A stretch of DNA of 64,000 bases from Demequina sp. NBRC 110056 (GCF_002090155.1 NZ_BBRM01000002.1:558001-622000), one strand, 5' to 3'. Shown: positions 29,926 through 38,383, counted from the stretch's first letter. Translations and numbers: made by a program. The notes: generated from the sequence alone by a model not told the origin.

Positions 29926-30789
29926 TCAGCCGAGGGCCGTGAGCACGCCCGCGCCGAGCAGCACGAAGATCAGCGCCGACAGGCCGATGCGGTACCAGAC
30001 AAACGGCCAGTACGAGTGCTTGGTGATGAGCTTGAGGAACCACACGATCACGACGTAGCCGACCGCGAACGCGACGATCGCCGCAATCACCGTGTTCGCG
30101 ATGCCGGGCCCGCCGGGGGCCGTGAGCTCCTCGGAGTTGGTGACGAGCTCGAACAGGCCCGAGCCGAGGACCGCGGGGATGGCGAGCAGGAACGAGTACC
30201 GCGCGGCCGCCTCGCGCGTGAGCCCCAGGAACAGCGCCATGGAGATGGTGCCTCCCGAGCGCGACACGCCTGGGATGAGCGCCATCGCCTGCGCGAGGCC
30301 GAGCAGCCACGCGTCCTTGGCGGTGAGCTCCGTGAGCTCGCGCTCCTTGCGTCCGAAGCGGTCGGCGAAGCCGAGCACGAGCGCGAAGATCGCGAGCACG
30401 GCGGCCGTGAGGTAGAGGTTGCGCAGGTGGTGCTCGATGAAGTCCTGGAACAGCAGGCCCAGCACCACGATGGGGATCGAGCCGAGGATCACCCACCAGC
30501 CGAGGCGTGCATCGGGGCTGCCCTTGCCCAGTCGGGACGCTCGATCGGTGCCGTTGCGGCCGCCGAGCGCGGCGAACCACGCGGAGATGATGCGGGCGAT
30601 GTCCTTGCGGAAGTACAGCAGCACCGCGGCCTCGGTGCCGATCTGGATGATGGCGGTGAACGCCGCGCCCGGGTCACCGCCGCTGGGCAGCAGCGGGCCG
30701 ATGACGCGGATGTGCGCGCTCGAGGAGATCGGCAGGAACTCCGTGAGCCCCTGAACGAGGCCGAGGATGACCGCTTCCCACCAGTTCAT
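29926..30789 (-). CDS. uppP: undecaprenyl-diphosphate phosphatase
   Basis: UppP (BacA type) recycles the lipid carrier for peptidoglycan by removing a phosphate from undecaprenyl diphosphate. The 287-aa multi-span protein has both family motifs: the glutamate-rich GLVQGLTEFLPISSSAH near the start and PGVSRSGGTISMALFLG in the middle. The ATG at 30789 follows TAGCCT by 7 bases, so longer frames are rejected. Confidence 0.96.
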   Translation of the reverse strand: MNWWEAVILGLVQGLTEFLPISSSAHIRVIGPLLPSGGDPGAAFTAIIQIGTEAAVLLYFRKDIARIISAWFAALGGRNGTDRASRLGKGSPDARLGWWVILGSIPIVVLGLLFQDFIEHHLRNLYLTAAVLAIFALVLGFADRFGRKERELTELTAKDAWLLGLAQAMALIPGVSRSGGTISMALFLGLTREAAARYSFLLAIPAVLGSGLFELVTNSEELTAPGGPGIANTVIAAIVAFAVGYVVIVWFLKLITKHSYWPFVWYRIGLSALIFVLLGAGVLTALG

Positions 30790-30796
30790 GACCGCA

Positions 30797-30802
30797 AGGC
30801 TA
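30797..30802 (-). promoter_or_regulatory. -10 box of leaderless uppP
   Basis: TAGCCT ends 7 bases before the uppP ATG. Confidence 0.5.
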
Positions 30803-30817
30803 GCGCCCGCGCGTCGC

Positions 30818-30831
30818 GCCGATGCGCGGGC
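30818..30831 (+). repeat. GCCGATGCGCGGGC word, intergenic copy
   Basis: Exact word in the 67-base divergent gap between uppP and the aldo/keto reductase. It ends 12 bases before the latter's TAGCGT box and so covers its -35 region. Confidence 0.6.
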
Positions 30832-30843
30832 CCCGCGTGCCGG

Positions 30844-30849
30844 TAGCGT
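30844..30849 (+). promoter_or_regulatory. -10 box of leaderless aldo/keto reductase gene
   Basis: TAGCGT within GCCGGTAGCGT ends 7 bases before the ATG at 30857. The same 11-mer is found upstream of bioY. Confidence 0.55.
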
Positions 30850-30856
30850 CGCGTCC

Positions 30857-31816
30857 ATGCAGCGCAGGCGGGTGGGTACGAGCGGACTGACGGTCTCCGC
30901 CCTCGCGCTGGGCACCATGACCTGGAGCCGCGACACGAACGCCGACGAGGCAGGCGCGCAGCTCGACGCCTTCCTCGACGCTGGCGGCACGCTGCTCGAC
31001 ACCGCGGCGTCGTACGCGGACGGCGGCTCGGAGTCGCTCATCGGCACGATGCTGGGCGGCACGATCGCGCGCTCCGACGTGCAGATCTGCACCAAGGCGG
31101 GCATCCGTCGCACCGAGGCCGGCGGCATCATCGACGCCTCGCGCGACACCCTCCTCGACACGCTGGACGCGTCACTGGCACGCATGGGCACCGACCACGT
31201 CGACCTGTGGCTCGTCCACGCCTTCGACCCGGTGGCGCCCGTCGACGAGACGCTTCACGCGCTCGAGATCGCCGTGAACTCGGGACGTGCGCGCTACGTC
31301 GGCGTGTCCAACCACCCGGGCTGGGCCACGGCACGCATCGCGACCCTCGCGGGGCGCCCATCCCTGTCAGCGGTGCAGGCCGAGTACTCGCTGGTCCAGC
31401 GCGGCATCGAGCGCGAGGTCGTGCCCGCGAGCGACGCGCTCGGCCTCGGCGTGCTCGCGTGGTCTCCCTTGGGACGCGGTGTGCTCACCGGCAAGTACCG
31501 CGACGCGATCCCCGCGGACTCCAGGGCCGCGTCCGAACACCTCGCGGGCTTCGTCGCCCCCTACCTGGACGACCGTGCCGCCTCGATCGTCGACGCCGTC
31601 GTCACCGCCGCCCAAGGGCTCGAACGCCACCCGCTCGAGGTGGCGCTTGCCTGGACGCTCGGGCGCCCGGGCATCGCGTCCGCCGTGGTCGGCGCTCGCA
31701 CCGCCGCGCAGCTGACTCCATCGCTCGCCGCGCTCGACCTCGAGCTGCCCGCGGCCATCGCGGACGCCCTCGACGAGATCTCAGCCGCGCCCATCGGCTA
31801 CCCGGAGCGGAGGTAA
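30857..31816 (+). CDS. aldo/keto reductase
   Basis: The 319-aa protein is an NADPH-dependent aldo/keto reductase of the YdhF/general stress 69 type. The catalytic tetrad is Asp48 and Tyr53 (LLDTAASYADGG), Lys80 (ICTKAG) and His121 (LWLVHAFDP). The cofactor segments GVSNHPGW and the C-terminal VVGARTAAQL are intact. The substrate is unknown. The ATG at 30857 (MQRRRVGTSGLTVSALALGT) is supported by the -10 box 7 bases upstream, without a ribosome binding site. Confidence 0.92.
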   Translation: MQRRRVGTSGLTVSALALGTMTWSRDTNADEAGAQLDAFLDAGGTLLDTAASYADGGSESLIGTMLGGTIARSDVQICTKAGIRRTEAGGIIDASRDTLLDTLDASLARMGTDHVDLWLVHAFDPVAPVDETLHALEIAVNSGRARYVGVSNHPGWATARIATLAGRPSLSAVQAEYSLVQRGIEREVVPASDALGLGVLAWSPLGRGVLTGKYRDAIPADSRAASEHLAGFVAPYLDDRAASIVDAVVTAAQGLERHPLEVALAWTLGRPGIASAVVGARTAAQLTPSLAALDLELPAAIADALDEISAAPIGYPERR

Positions 31817-31841
31817 CGGCCATGACGACGCCGGAGCTCGC

Positions 31842-32186
31842 CTATCGCAGGTCGAAGTCCTCCAGGTCGTCGTCCATGTCGTCCTCGTCCTCTGCGGCGT
31901 GGGCGTCGAGGGAGTCATCCTCGTTGTCTTCGTCGTCGTCCGCGCCGACGTCATCATCGTCTTCGTCGTCCTCGTCGTCCTCGAACTCGTCGTCGACGAC
32001 GATCGGCAGCGTCTCCGCGAACTCCGTGTCGAGGGCGTCCTCGTACTGCTCGAACGCGGAGGCGACCGCCTCGTACGCATCGTCGACAGCGGCGTCGGCT
32101 GGACCGCGGCGCGTGGTCACGGCCTCGAGGTGCTCCTCGAGCGTGGCGACCAGGCGTCTCAGCGCCTCGCGCGCGTCGGTGCTCAT
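31842..32186 (-). CDS. small protein with a long Asp/Glu C-terminal tail
   Basis: The 114-aa protein starts with a helical region of about 60 residues (MSTDAREALRRLVATLEEHL) and ends with about 45 residues that are almost all Asp and Glu. Similar actinobacterial proteins are sometimes labelled primosomal protein, but I see no basis for a function. Acidic tails of this kind can mimic DNA or bind histone-like proteins, which is speculation. The ATG follows TACCTT by 7 bases. Low-complexity GAC/GAG repeats make its other frames misleading. Confidence 0.75.
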   Translation of the reverse strand: MSTDAREALRRLVATLEEHLEAVTTRRGPADAAVDDAYEAVASAFEQYEDALDTEFAETLPIVVDDEFEDDEDDEDDDDVGADDDEDNEDDSLDAHAAEDEDDMDDDLEDFDLR

Positions 32187-32193
32187 GGTTATG

Positions 32194-32199
32194 AAGGTA
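32194..32199 (-). promoter_or_regulatory. -10 box of leaderless acidic-tail gene
   Basis: TACCTT ends 7 bases before the ATG at 32186. Confidence 0.45.
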
Positions 32200-32228
32200 C
32201 CTGGGGATGCAGTTGAATGGGAGGGGTC

Positions 32229-32483
32229 ATGAGAGAAATCGGCACGCACGCATCGCACGTCGTCTCGCCATCGCGCGGGAGGGCGACCGCGCCCAGCCGC
32301 TTCGAGTGGCGCGTGGTCGACATCCCGCGGGACGTGACCCGCGCGGAGGCCCTCGCCGTGGTGCGCGAGCAGGTCGAGTACGGCCGCTGGGAGCTCAAGC
32401 GCTCCCAGATCCTCGTCGGCGGCGCCCGCCGGGTGTGGCTGCGCAGGCGCGTGATGCGCGTGCTGCGCACCGACGCCGCGTGA
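32229..32483 (+). CDS. DUF5703 family protein
   Basis: The 84-aa basic protein matches the DUF5703 pattern FEWRVVDIPRDVTRAEALAVV, then EYGRWELKRSQILVGGARRVW and a final arginine-rich stretch. Function is unknown. The ATG at 32229 is preferred over one 12 bases earlier because GGGAGGGG (32219-32226) then lies at a proper distance. It is divergent from the acidic-tail gene and convergent with the M20 peptidase. Confidence 0.83.
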   Translation: MREIGTHASHVVSPSRGRATAPSRFEWRVVDIPRDVTRAEALAVVREQVEYGRWELKRSQILVGGARRVWLRRRVMRVLRTDAA

Positions 32484-32524
32484 CGGCGCGACCCGCCTGA
32501 GCGCCGGCTCGGACGCTGCTCCGA

Positions 32525-33826
32525 TCAGCAGTCGGTGAGGAACCGCTCGAGCACCCGCACGCCAAAGTGCAGGCTGTCCACCGGGATCCGCTCGTCGATC
32601 CCGTGGAAGAGCGCCGGGAAGTCGAGGTCGGGCGGCAGCTGCAGCGGCGCGAAGCCGTAGCCCGTGATGCCGATCGCCGCGAGGTGCTTGTTGTCGGTGC
32701 CGCCCATCAGCGAGTACGGCAGCACCGGAGCGCCGGGGTCCTCGGCGCCGAGCGCAGCGATCATCTTGTCGACGAGCGGCGTCTCGAAGGGCACCTCGAG
32801 GCTCTGCTCGGTGATGTACGGCTCGACCTTGACGTGCGTCCCGGCGAGCTCCTCGATGGTGCGCAGCACGTCCGCCTGCTGGCCGTGGAGGAAGCGCGTG
32901 TCGACGTACCCGACCGCCGTGTCGGGCACGACGTTGGTCTTGTAGCCCGCGTCGAGCATCGTCGGGTTCGACGTGTTGCGTACCGACGCCTCGATCATGG
33001 GCGCCATCGCGCCCAGGCCTGACACGAGGCGGTCGATGCATTCGGGGGTGGCCTCGTACTCGATGCCCTCGAGCTCCGCGACGCCCCGCAGAAGGTGCTC
33101 CGCGGTGGGCGTGATGTCCAGCGGCCACGGGTGGGCGGCGATGCGGCTGAGCGCATCGGCGAGGTGCACCACGGCGTTGTCGCGGTGGACGAGCGACCCG
33201 TGACCCTGCGTGCCGTGCGCGATGAGGCGCAGCCACTGGATGCCCTTCTCCGCGGTCTGGATCAGGTAGGCGCGTCGACCGTTGATGGACGCGGAGAAGC
33301 CGCCCACCTCGCTGATGGCCTCGCTCGCGCCGCGGAAGTCCTCCGCGTGGTTCTCCACCATCCACTTGGCGCCGCGCGCTCCCCCGTGCTCCTCGTCGGC
33401 GAAGAACGCGAGCACGATGTCTCGCGGCGGCTTCACTCCCGCGCGGATCATCTGCGCCACGGTCGCGAGGATCATCGCGTCCATGTTCTTCATGTCGACG
33501 GCTCCGCGGCCGTAGATCATGCCGTCGATGATCTCCGCGGCGAACGGGTCGACCGACCAGTCCTCCTTGAATGCTGGAACGACGTCGAGGTGGCCGTGCA
33601 CCACCAGGGCGTCGCGGTCGGGGTCGGACCCCTCCCACAGGCACGTCACCGAGGCGCGCCCGGGCTCGGACTCGCGGATCACGGGCTCGAGACCCAGGTC
33701 TGAGAGGAACCCGGCGACGTACTCGGCGGCCTCGCGCTCGCCCGGACCCGGCTCGTCGCCGTAGTTCGAGGTATCGATGCGGATGAGGTCCTGGCAGATC
33801 TGAACGACGTCGACGGGGGTGCTCAT
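32525..33826 (-). CDS. M20 family metallopeptidase (dipeptidase or deacylase)
   Basis: The 433-aa protein is a di-zinc M20/M28-type hydrolase. Metal-ligand motifs are VVHGHLDVVPA (His and catalytic Asp), GRGAVDMKNMDA (bridging Asp), AFFADEEHGG (catalytic Glu-Glu) and the late histidine in MGGTDNKHLA. The middle insertion is the dimerisation domain. It probably cleaves short peptides or N-acyl amino acids in the cytoplasm, and the exact substrate is open. The ATG follows TAGCCT by 6 bases. Confidence 0.92.
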   Translation of the reverse strand: MSTPVDVVQICQDLIRIDTSNYGDEPGPGEREAAEYVAGFLSDLGLEPVIRESEPGRASVTCLWEGSDPDRDALVVHGHLDVVPAFKEDWSVDPFAAEIIDGMIYGRGAVDMKNMDAMILATVAQMIRAGVKPPRDIVLAFFADEEHGGARGAKWMVENHAEDFRGASEAISEVGGFSASINGRRAYLIQTAEKGIQWLRLIAHGTQGHGSLVHRDNAVVHLADALSRIAAHPWPLDITPTAEHLLRGVAELEGIEYEATPECIDRLVSGLGAMAPMIEASVRNTSNPTMLDAGYKTNVVPDTAVGYVDTRFLHGQQADVLRTIEELAGTHVKVEPYITEQSLEVPFETPLVDKMIAALGAEDPGAPVLPYSLMGGTDNKHLAAIGITGYGFAPLQLPPDLDFPALFHGIDERIPVDSLHFGVRVLERFLTDC

Positions 33827-33832
33827 GGGATC

Positions 33833-33838
33833 AGGCTA
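33833..33838 (-). promoter_or_regulatory. -10 box of leaderless M20 peptidase gene
   Basis: TAGCCT ends 6 bases before the ATG at 33826. Confidence 0.5.
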
Positions 33839-33868
33839 TCCGTCGCGCGGAGTGCGACGCGGACATGG

Positions 33869-33908
33869 CGACGCCCGCCGGTCCGAGGGGAGGGACGGGC
33901 GGGCGTCG
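33869..33908 (-). terminator. probable terminator of the 48-aa membrane peptide gene
   Basis: CGACGCCCGCC (33869-33879) pairs perfectly with 33898-33908 around an 18-base loop, just past the stop at 33929. No T-run follows, as is common in GC-rich actinobacteria. Confidence 0.5.
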
Positions 33909-33928
33909 GCGGCGCTGGCGCGCCGGTG

Positions 33929-34075
33929 TCAGGTGAAGATGCTCACACCTCCGGGCCCGATCAGCAGGCCCACGACGATCAGGACGATGCCCCAGAGGAG
34001 GTCCTTCTGGATGATGCGAACGATGCCGAGAATCACGAGGACGACGGCGATGATCCACAGGATGGTGCCGAGCAT
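33929..34075 (-). CDS. 48-residue membrane peptide ending in GPGGVSIF
   Basis: The minus-strand frame reads MLGTILWIIAVVLVILGIVR, then IIQKDLLWGIVLIVVGLLIG and PGGVSIFT. It is almost entirely hydrophobic, with two short membrane segments joined by a charged turn. AAGGGAGAA lies 3-4 bases before the ATG. Small peptides with the same GPGG ending are frequent in actinobacterial genomes and, as far as I know, have no assigned role. A hairpin downstream and a 5' leader suggest a free-standing gene. Confidence 0.75.
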   Translation of the reverse strand: MLGTILWIIAVVLVILGIVRIIQKDLLWGIVLIVVGLLIGPGGVSIFT

Positions 34076-34191
34076 GGTCTTCTCCCTTGCAACTTCGTTG
34101 GTGGTGCTTCGGACACCCTTCTCAACCGTGCAAACGCCCAGCGCATTCCCGGTTCGTTACCGTTCCGTGATCTCCCCCGCCTCCCCTCGCT

Positions 34192-34261
34192 CCACGAAAG
34201 TGGGCCCACTTTCATCTTCCAAGGCCCGATCACGATGAAAGTGGGCGCACTTTCTCCGTGG
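34192..34261. repeat. inverted repeat with AAAGTGGGCCCACTTT cores
   Basis: Left arm 34192-34216 and right arm 34234-34261 pair over about 25 bases with one mismatch and a 3-base indel, around a 17-base loop. The left arm contains the perfect 16-base palindrome AAAGTGGGCCCACTTT. The right arm contains the near copy AAAGTGGGCGCACTTT. It lies in the 225-base gap between the OsmC gene and the 48-aa peptide gene, and GCCGATGCGCTCGC follows 20 bases later at 34282. Function is unknown. Confidence 0.65.
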
Positions 34262-34281
34262 CGGGAAGGGGACTGCAGAGG

Positions 34282-34295
34282 GCCGATGCGCTCGC
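34282..34295 (+). repeat. GCCGATGCGCTCGC word, intergenic copy
   Basis: Variant of the recurrent word followed by TGG, 20 bases after the AAAGTGGGC inverted repeat and 6 bases before the OsmC stop codon. Confidence 0.5.
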
Positions 34296-34300
34296 TGGCC

Positions 34301-34687
34301 TCAGCGCGCCACGCGCGTCACGGAGGTCCCGGCTCGCAGCACCGTGGCGACCTCTCCCACGGCATCGACGCGGTCGAGCAGCGCGGCCAGATCGTGCCCC
34401 TGGGGACCATCGATGTCGACGACGTACGTGATCCCCGTCGAGTGGAGAGGCTCGCGGTCGTACCCGCCGCCCGCGCTCACCCTCACGCCCGCGATCGCGA
34501 GGCCGAGCGCCTGCGCCTCGCGGTGCACGTCGTTGAGGACGTTGCCGGCCACGGCGAGGTGGAGGAGGTGGCCGCCGGTGAACTCGGTGCTGATGGTGAC
34601 GCCAGCCGCGGTCCAGCGATGCGCGATCTTCACCGGCGCATCGTCGTCGCGCAGGCTCCCGGAGGAGACCACCGCCGCGTACTCCAT
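34301..34687 (-). CDS. OsmC-like family protein without redox cysteines
   Basis: The 128-aa protein shows the OsmC-type fold segments FTGGHLLHLAVAGNVLNDVHREAQAL and VRVSAGGGYD. It has no cysteine at all, so it cannot be a thiol peroxidase like OsmC or Ohr. Its activity is unknown. A GAGGGAG lies before the ATG and TAGCCT lies about 35 bases upstream. It runs toward the 48-aa peptide gene across the AAAGTGGGC repeat. Confidence 0.7.
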   Translation of the reverse strand: MEYAAVVSSGSLRDDDAPVKIAHRWTAAGVTISTEFTGGHLLHLAVAGNVLNDVHREAQALGLAIAGVRVSAGGGYDREPLHSTGITYVVDIDGPQGHDLAALLDRVDAVGEVATVLRAGTSVTRVAR

Positions 34688-34738
34688 CGTCAGCTCCCTC
34701 GCCGAGGCTTCGGGCTCCTCTCCAGGCTACGCCGGGGA

Positions 34739-34748
34739 GCGCATCGGC
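34739..34748 (-). repeat. GCCGATGCG word, intergenic copy in reverse orientation
   Basis: GCGCATCGGC on the plus strand is the reverse orientation of the word. It is the only clear intergenic copy so oriented in the window. Confidence 0.4.
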
Positions 34749-34775
34749 GCCCGAGAAGTCGCTGGAGAACGAGAG

Positions 34776-34804
34776 AGGGCCGGGAGTCTGAGACTCCCGG
34801 CCCT
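34776..34804 (-). terminator. terminator of tRNA-Leu
   Basis: A perfect 13-base stem, AGGGCCGGGAGTC, with a 3-base loop, starts 3 bases past the encoded CCA. CTCTCTCGTTCTCC follows on the transcribed strand. This is the strongest terminator-like hairpin seen. Confidence 0.8.
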
Positions 34805-34806
34805 GC

Positions 34807-34895
34807 TGGTGTCCGAGGGGGGACTTGAACCCCCACGCCCTAATACGGGCACTAGCACCTCAAGCTAGCGCGTCTGCCATTTCCGCCACCCGGAC
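34807..34895 (-). tRNA. tRNA-Leu (anticodon GAG), CCA encoded
   Basis: The minus strand folds as a class II tRNA. The 7-base acceptor stem pairs GTCCGGG with CTCGGAC. The anticodon stem CTAGC/GCTAG encloses loop TTGAGGT with anticodon GAG, a long variable arm pairs around GTGCCCGTATTAGGGC, and the T-arm contains GGTTCAAGTCC. The discriminator A (34810) is followed by an encoded CCA (34807-34809). It reads CUC and CUU. CUC is among the commonest leucine codons in such GC-rich genes. Confidence 0.95.
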
Positions 34896-34948
34896 GAGTG
34901 GTCTGAAGCCCCTGGGAACGTGTCCCTGAGCGCCTCAGCGCGACGGCA

Positions 34949-34954
34949 ATCGTA
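34949..34954 (-). promoter_or_regulatory. putative -10 box of tRNA-Leu
   Basis: TACGAT lies 53 bases before the mature tRNA 5' end. No convincing -35 hexamer is seen. Confidence 0.35.
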
Positions 34955-34996
34955 GCACGGGATTCGGGCCCCGATGAAACCGGTGCGGCTCCCCTG

Positions 34997-37900
34997 TCAG
35001 CGGAAGTCGCGGCTCTTCGCGGGCACCTTGAGGCTGAGCGGCGAGAGGTGCTCGGCGACCAGGTTGGTGGCCCCGTCGGCCCGCTCGATGCGGCCGCGGA
35101 TGACGAGCGCCGCCGAGCGCCGCGCGACCGCCTGGAAGCGCCTCCAGACGCCCACGGAGCAGATGACGTTGAGGAAGCCCGTCTCGTCCTCGAGCGAGAT
35201 GAACGTGACTCCCTTGGCGGTCCCGGGGCGCTGGCGGTGGGTCACGACCCCGGCGACCGTGACGCGGCGTTCGGCCTCGTGGCCGAGCACGCCAGCCACC
35301 GTGAGCACGCCCTGCGCGTCGAGCCCCTCGCGGACGAACACCGTCGGGTAGCTGTCAGCCGACACCCCGGACGCCCACACGTCCGCGACGGCCTCCTCGA
35401 CGGCACTCATGCCGGGGAGCATGGGCGCCTCGACGCCGCTCACGACGTCGGGGAGGGTGTCCGGCCCCTCACGCGCGAGCGCGCCGGATGCCCACAGCCC
35501 CTCGCGGCGCGTCACGCCCAGCGACTCGAGGGCACCCGCGGTGGCGAGCGCCTCCCACTGCGCCACCGTGAGCCCCTTCTCCGGCGCGAGGCCCGACTCC
35601 CCCGCCACCCCAGCGGGGCGCACCCGCACGCGCCTGGCCATGTCCGTGAGCGAGACGAACGGCCCGTCGGCGCGCGCGTCCACGATCGCCTGCGCGGCGT
35701 CGGCGCCGAGCCCCCGGACCGCGGCGAGCCCCATCCTGACGGCGAGCCTGCGGTCCACGCGGGTGAGGACCGCCATGTCCTCCCGGGTCTCCGCGGGGGC
35801 GTCGAAGGGCTGAGCGAGGCGCTCGACGCGGGCGAGGACCTCGGAGCGCTCGACGCACGGGCGCAGCACCACCTGGCCGTGACGGCGCGCGTCCGCGGCG
35901 AGCGACTGGGGGCTGTAGAAGCCCATGGGCTGCGCGGCGAGCAGGCCCGCGTAGAAGGCCGCGGGCTTGTGGACCTTGAGCCAGCTCGAGGCGTAGACGA
36001 GGTAGGCGAAGGAGTACGAGTGGGACTCGGGGAAGCCGAAGTCGCTGAAGGCCTTGAGCTTGTCGAAGATCTGCTCCGCGACGCCTGAGGTGATGCCGCG
36101 CTCGTTGGCGCCCACCATGAAGCGCGCCCGCAGCGCCTCCATGCGCTCCGGGGAGCGCTTGGAGCCCATCGCCCGGCGCAGCTGGTCGGCGAGCGAGCCG
36201 TCGAAGCCCGCACAGTCCATCGCCATCTGCATCAGCTGCTCCTGGAACAGCGGCACGCCCAGCGTCTTGCCCAGGGACTTCTCGAGCAGCGGGTGCAGGT
36301 AGGTCACGGGCTCGCGGCCGCGGGCGCGGTTGATGTAGGGGTGGACGGAGCCGCCCTGGATGGGCCCGGGCCGGATGAGTGCGACCTCGATGACGATGTC
36401 GTAGAAACGGCGGGGCCGCAGGCGCGGCAGGGTCGCCATCTGCGCGCGCGACTCGACCTGGAACACCCCCACGGTGTCCGCGGCGCACAGCAGGTCGTAG
36501 ACCTCGGGGTCCTCCTGCGGCAGGACGTGCAGCCCCAGCTCCTCCCCCTCGGTGTCGCGGATGAACCCGAAGGCGTACCTCAGCGCCGACAGCATCCCCA
36601 GCCCCAGCAGGTCGAACTTCACCAGCCCGGCGTCGGCGCAGTCGTCCTTGTCCCACTGCAGCACCGTGCGCCCGGGCATGCGCGCCCACTCCACGGGACA
36701 CACGTCGATGACCGGGCGGTCGCACAGCACCATGCCTCCCGGGTGGATGCCGAGGTGGCGCGGGAGCCGCATGAACCGGTCCGCGAGGTCGAGCACCGGC
36801 TCGGGGATGTGCTCGAGATCCTGAGTGGGCGGCGGCTCGGGCCACATGGCGTCGCGCTGCTGCGCCGCCCACTCCTCCTGCTTCTCCTGCGGCACGCGCA
36901 GCGATCCCCACCGGTCGATGCTCTTGGACCAGGCGTCCTGCTGGCCCACGTCGTAGCCCAGCGCCTTGGCGGCGTCCCTCACCGCGGAGCGCGGCCGGTA
37001 CTGGATGACGTTGGCGACCATCGCGGCGTTGATGCGCCCGAAGCGGGAGAAGACGTACTGGATGACCTCCTCGCGGCGGTCGGACTCGATGTCCACGTCG
37101 ATGTCGGGCGGTCCGTCCCGCTCGGGCGCGAGGAAGCGCTCGAACAGCAGCCCGTGCGTGACGGCGTCGACGGCCGTGACCCCGAGCGCGAAGCACACCG
37201 CGGAGTTGGCCGCAGAGCCGCGCCCCTGGCACAGGATGTCCTGGTCGCGGCAGAAGCTCACGATGTCGTGGACGATGAGGAAGTACCCCGGGAAGTCGAG
37301 CGCCTCGATGACGTTGAGCTCGTGCTCGATCTGCTGCCACGCCCCGGGCACCCGCTCGTCGTGCGGCGGCCCGTACCGCGCGTACGCGCCGCGCTTGACG
37401 AGCTCGCGCAGCCACGAGGCCTCGGTGTGCCCGTCGGGCACGGGATACGGAGGAAGGTTCGGGGCGACCAGCTGGAGGTCGAACGCGCACTCGGCGGCCA
37501 GTCGCGCCGTGGCGGCGACGGCCTGGGGATGGCGGCGATGCCGATGCGCCATCTCGGCCGGCGAGCGCAGGTGGCTGCCCGCGGTTCCTGGCAGCCAGCC
37601 GTCCATGTCGTCGAGCGAGGAGCGGGCGCGAACCGCAGCGAGCGCTCCCGCGAGGTCGGCGTCGCGCGGCCTCGCGTAGTGGGCGCCGGTGGTCGCGACC
37701 AGCGGCAGCGAGGCGTCGAAGGCGAGGTCGGCCAGGGCGTCGTTGCGCTCGGAGTCGAAGGGGTCGCCGGTGTCGGTGATCTCGACCGCGACGCTGTCGC
37801 GCCCGAACAGCCCCACGAGCCGGTCGAGCTCGCGGCGCGCGGCGCTGTAGCCCATCGCCGTGACGGCCCCCGACAGCGCCCGCGCGCCGGGCACGCCGAC

Positions 37901-38383
37901 GCCCGCGAGCGCGCGCCGCACGGATCCCTTGCGGCACCCCGTCAGCACCTGGAAGCGCCCCTCGCCTGCGGCCGCCAGATCCTCGAGGGTGTACCGCGCG
38001 AGCCCCTTCTCCCCGGTCGCGAGGTGCGCCATGCCGATGGCGTGGGACAGCCGCGCGTAGCCCTCCGCGCCTCGGGCGAGCACCAGCAGGTGGCTGCCGC
38101 GTGGGTCGGGCACGCCGGTGGGCGGGTCGAGGACCGGCGGCCCGCCGGGGCTCTCGGGGGCACCGAGGTGCAGCTCCGCGCCGAACACGGCGGGCAGGTC
38201 GATCGCGCGGGCGGCGTTCGCGAAGCGCACGGCGCCGTAGAGCCCGTCGTGGTCGGTGATGGCGAGGGCGGACAGCCCCAGGCGCCCCGCCTCGGCGGCC
38301 ATCTCCTCGGGGTGGCTCGCGCCGTCGAGGAAGCTGAAGGCGCTGTGGGCGTGCAGCTCGGCGTAGACGGGACGCTCAGTCAT
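34997..38383 (-). CDS. dnaE2: error-prone DNA polymerase III alpha subunit
   Basis: DnaE2 is the replicative-type polymerase that, with ImuA' and ImuB, copies past DNA damage and causes induced mutation. The 1128-aa protein has the PHP domain at its start (AELHAHSAFSFLDGASHPEE), the palm acidic motif PPDIDVDIESDRREEVIQYV, helix-hairpin-helix segments, and a C-terminal OB domain (VTVAGVVTHRQRPGTAKGVTF, EDETGFLNVI). It is somewhat shorter than DnaE1, as expected. The ATG at 38383 overlaps the end of imuB by 8 bases, so the longer frame is rejected. Confidence 0.95.
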   Translation of the reverse strand: MTERPVYAELHAHSAFSFLDGASHPEEMAAEAGRLGLSALAITDHDGLYGAVRFANAARAIDLPAVFGAELHLGAPESPGGPPVLDPPTGVPDPRGSHLLVLARGAEGYARLSHAIGMAHLATGEKGLARYTLEDLAAAGEGRFQVLTGCRKGSVRRALAGVGVPGARALSGAVTAMGYSAARRELDRLVGLFGRDSVAVEITDTGDPFDSERNDALADLAFDASLPLVATTGAHYARPRDADLAGALAAVRARSSLDDMDGWLPGTAGSHLRSPAEMAHRHRRHPQAVAATARLAAECAFDLQLVAPNLPPYPVPDGHTEASWLRELVKRGAYARYGPPHDERVPGAWQQIEHELNVIEALDFPGYFLIVHDIVSFCRDQDILCQGRGSAANSAVCFALGVTAVDAVTHGLLFERFLAPERDGPPDIDVDIESDRREEVIQYVFSRFGRINAAMVANVIQYRPRSAVRDAAKALGYDVGQQDAWSKSIDRWGSLRVPQEKQEEWAAQQRDAMWPEPPPTQDLEHIPEPVLDLADRFMRLPRHLGIHPGGMVLCDRPVIDVCPVEWARMPGRTVLQWDKDDCADAGLVKFDLLGLGMLSALRYAFGFIRDTEGEELGLHVLPQEDPEVYDLLCAADTVGVFQVESRAQMATLPRLRPRRFYDIVIEVALIRPGPIQGGSVHPYINRARGREPVTYLHPLLEKSLGKTLGVPLFQEQLMQMAMDCAGFDGSLADQLRRAMGSKRSPERMEALRARFMVGANERGITSGVAEQIFDKLKAFSDFGFPESHSYSFAYLVYASSWLKVHKPAAFYAGLLAAQPMGFYSPQSLAADARRHGQVVLRPCVERSEVLARVERLAQPFDAPAETREDMAVLTRVDRRLAVRMGLAAVRGLGADAAQAIVDARADGPFVSLTDMARRVRVRPAGVAGESGLAPEKGLTVAQWEALATAGALESLGVTRREGLWASGALAREGPDTLPDVVSGVEAPMLPGMSAVEEAVADVWASGVSADSYPTVFVREGLDAQGVLTVAGVLGHEAERRVTVAGVVTHRQRPGTAKGVTFISLEDETGFLNVICSVGVWRRFQAVARRSAALVIRGRIERADGATNLVAEHLSPLSLKVPAKSRDFR

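Noticed and set aside
31880..32030. Repeated GAC/GAG/GTC units resembling a tandem array
   Set aside because: They encode the Asp/Glu tail of the 114-aa protein. Spacing is codon-based and irregular, so it is not a CRISPR array or satellite.
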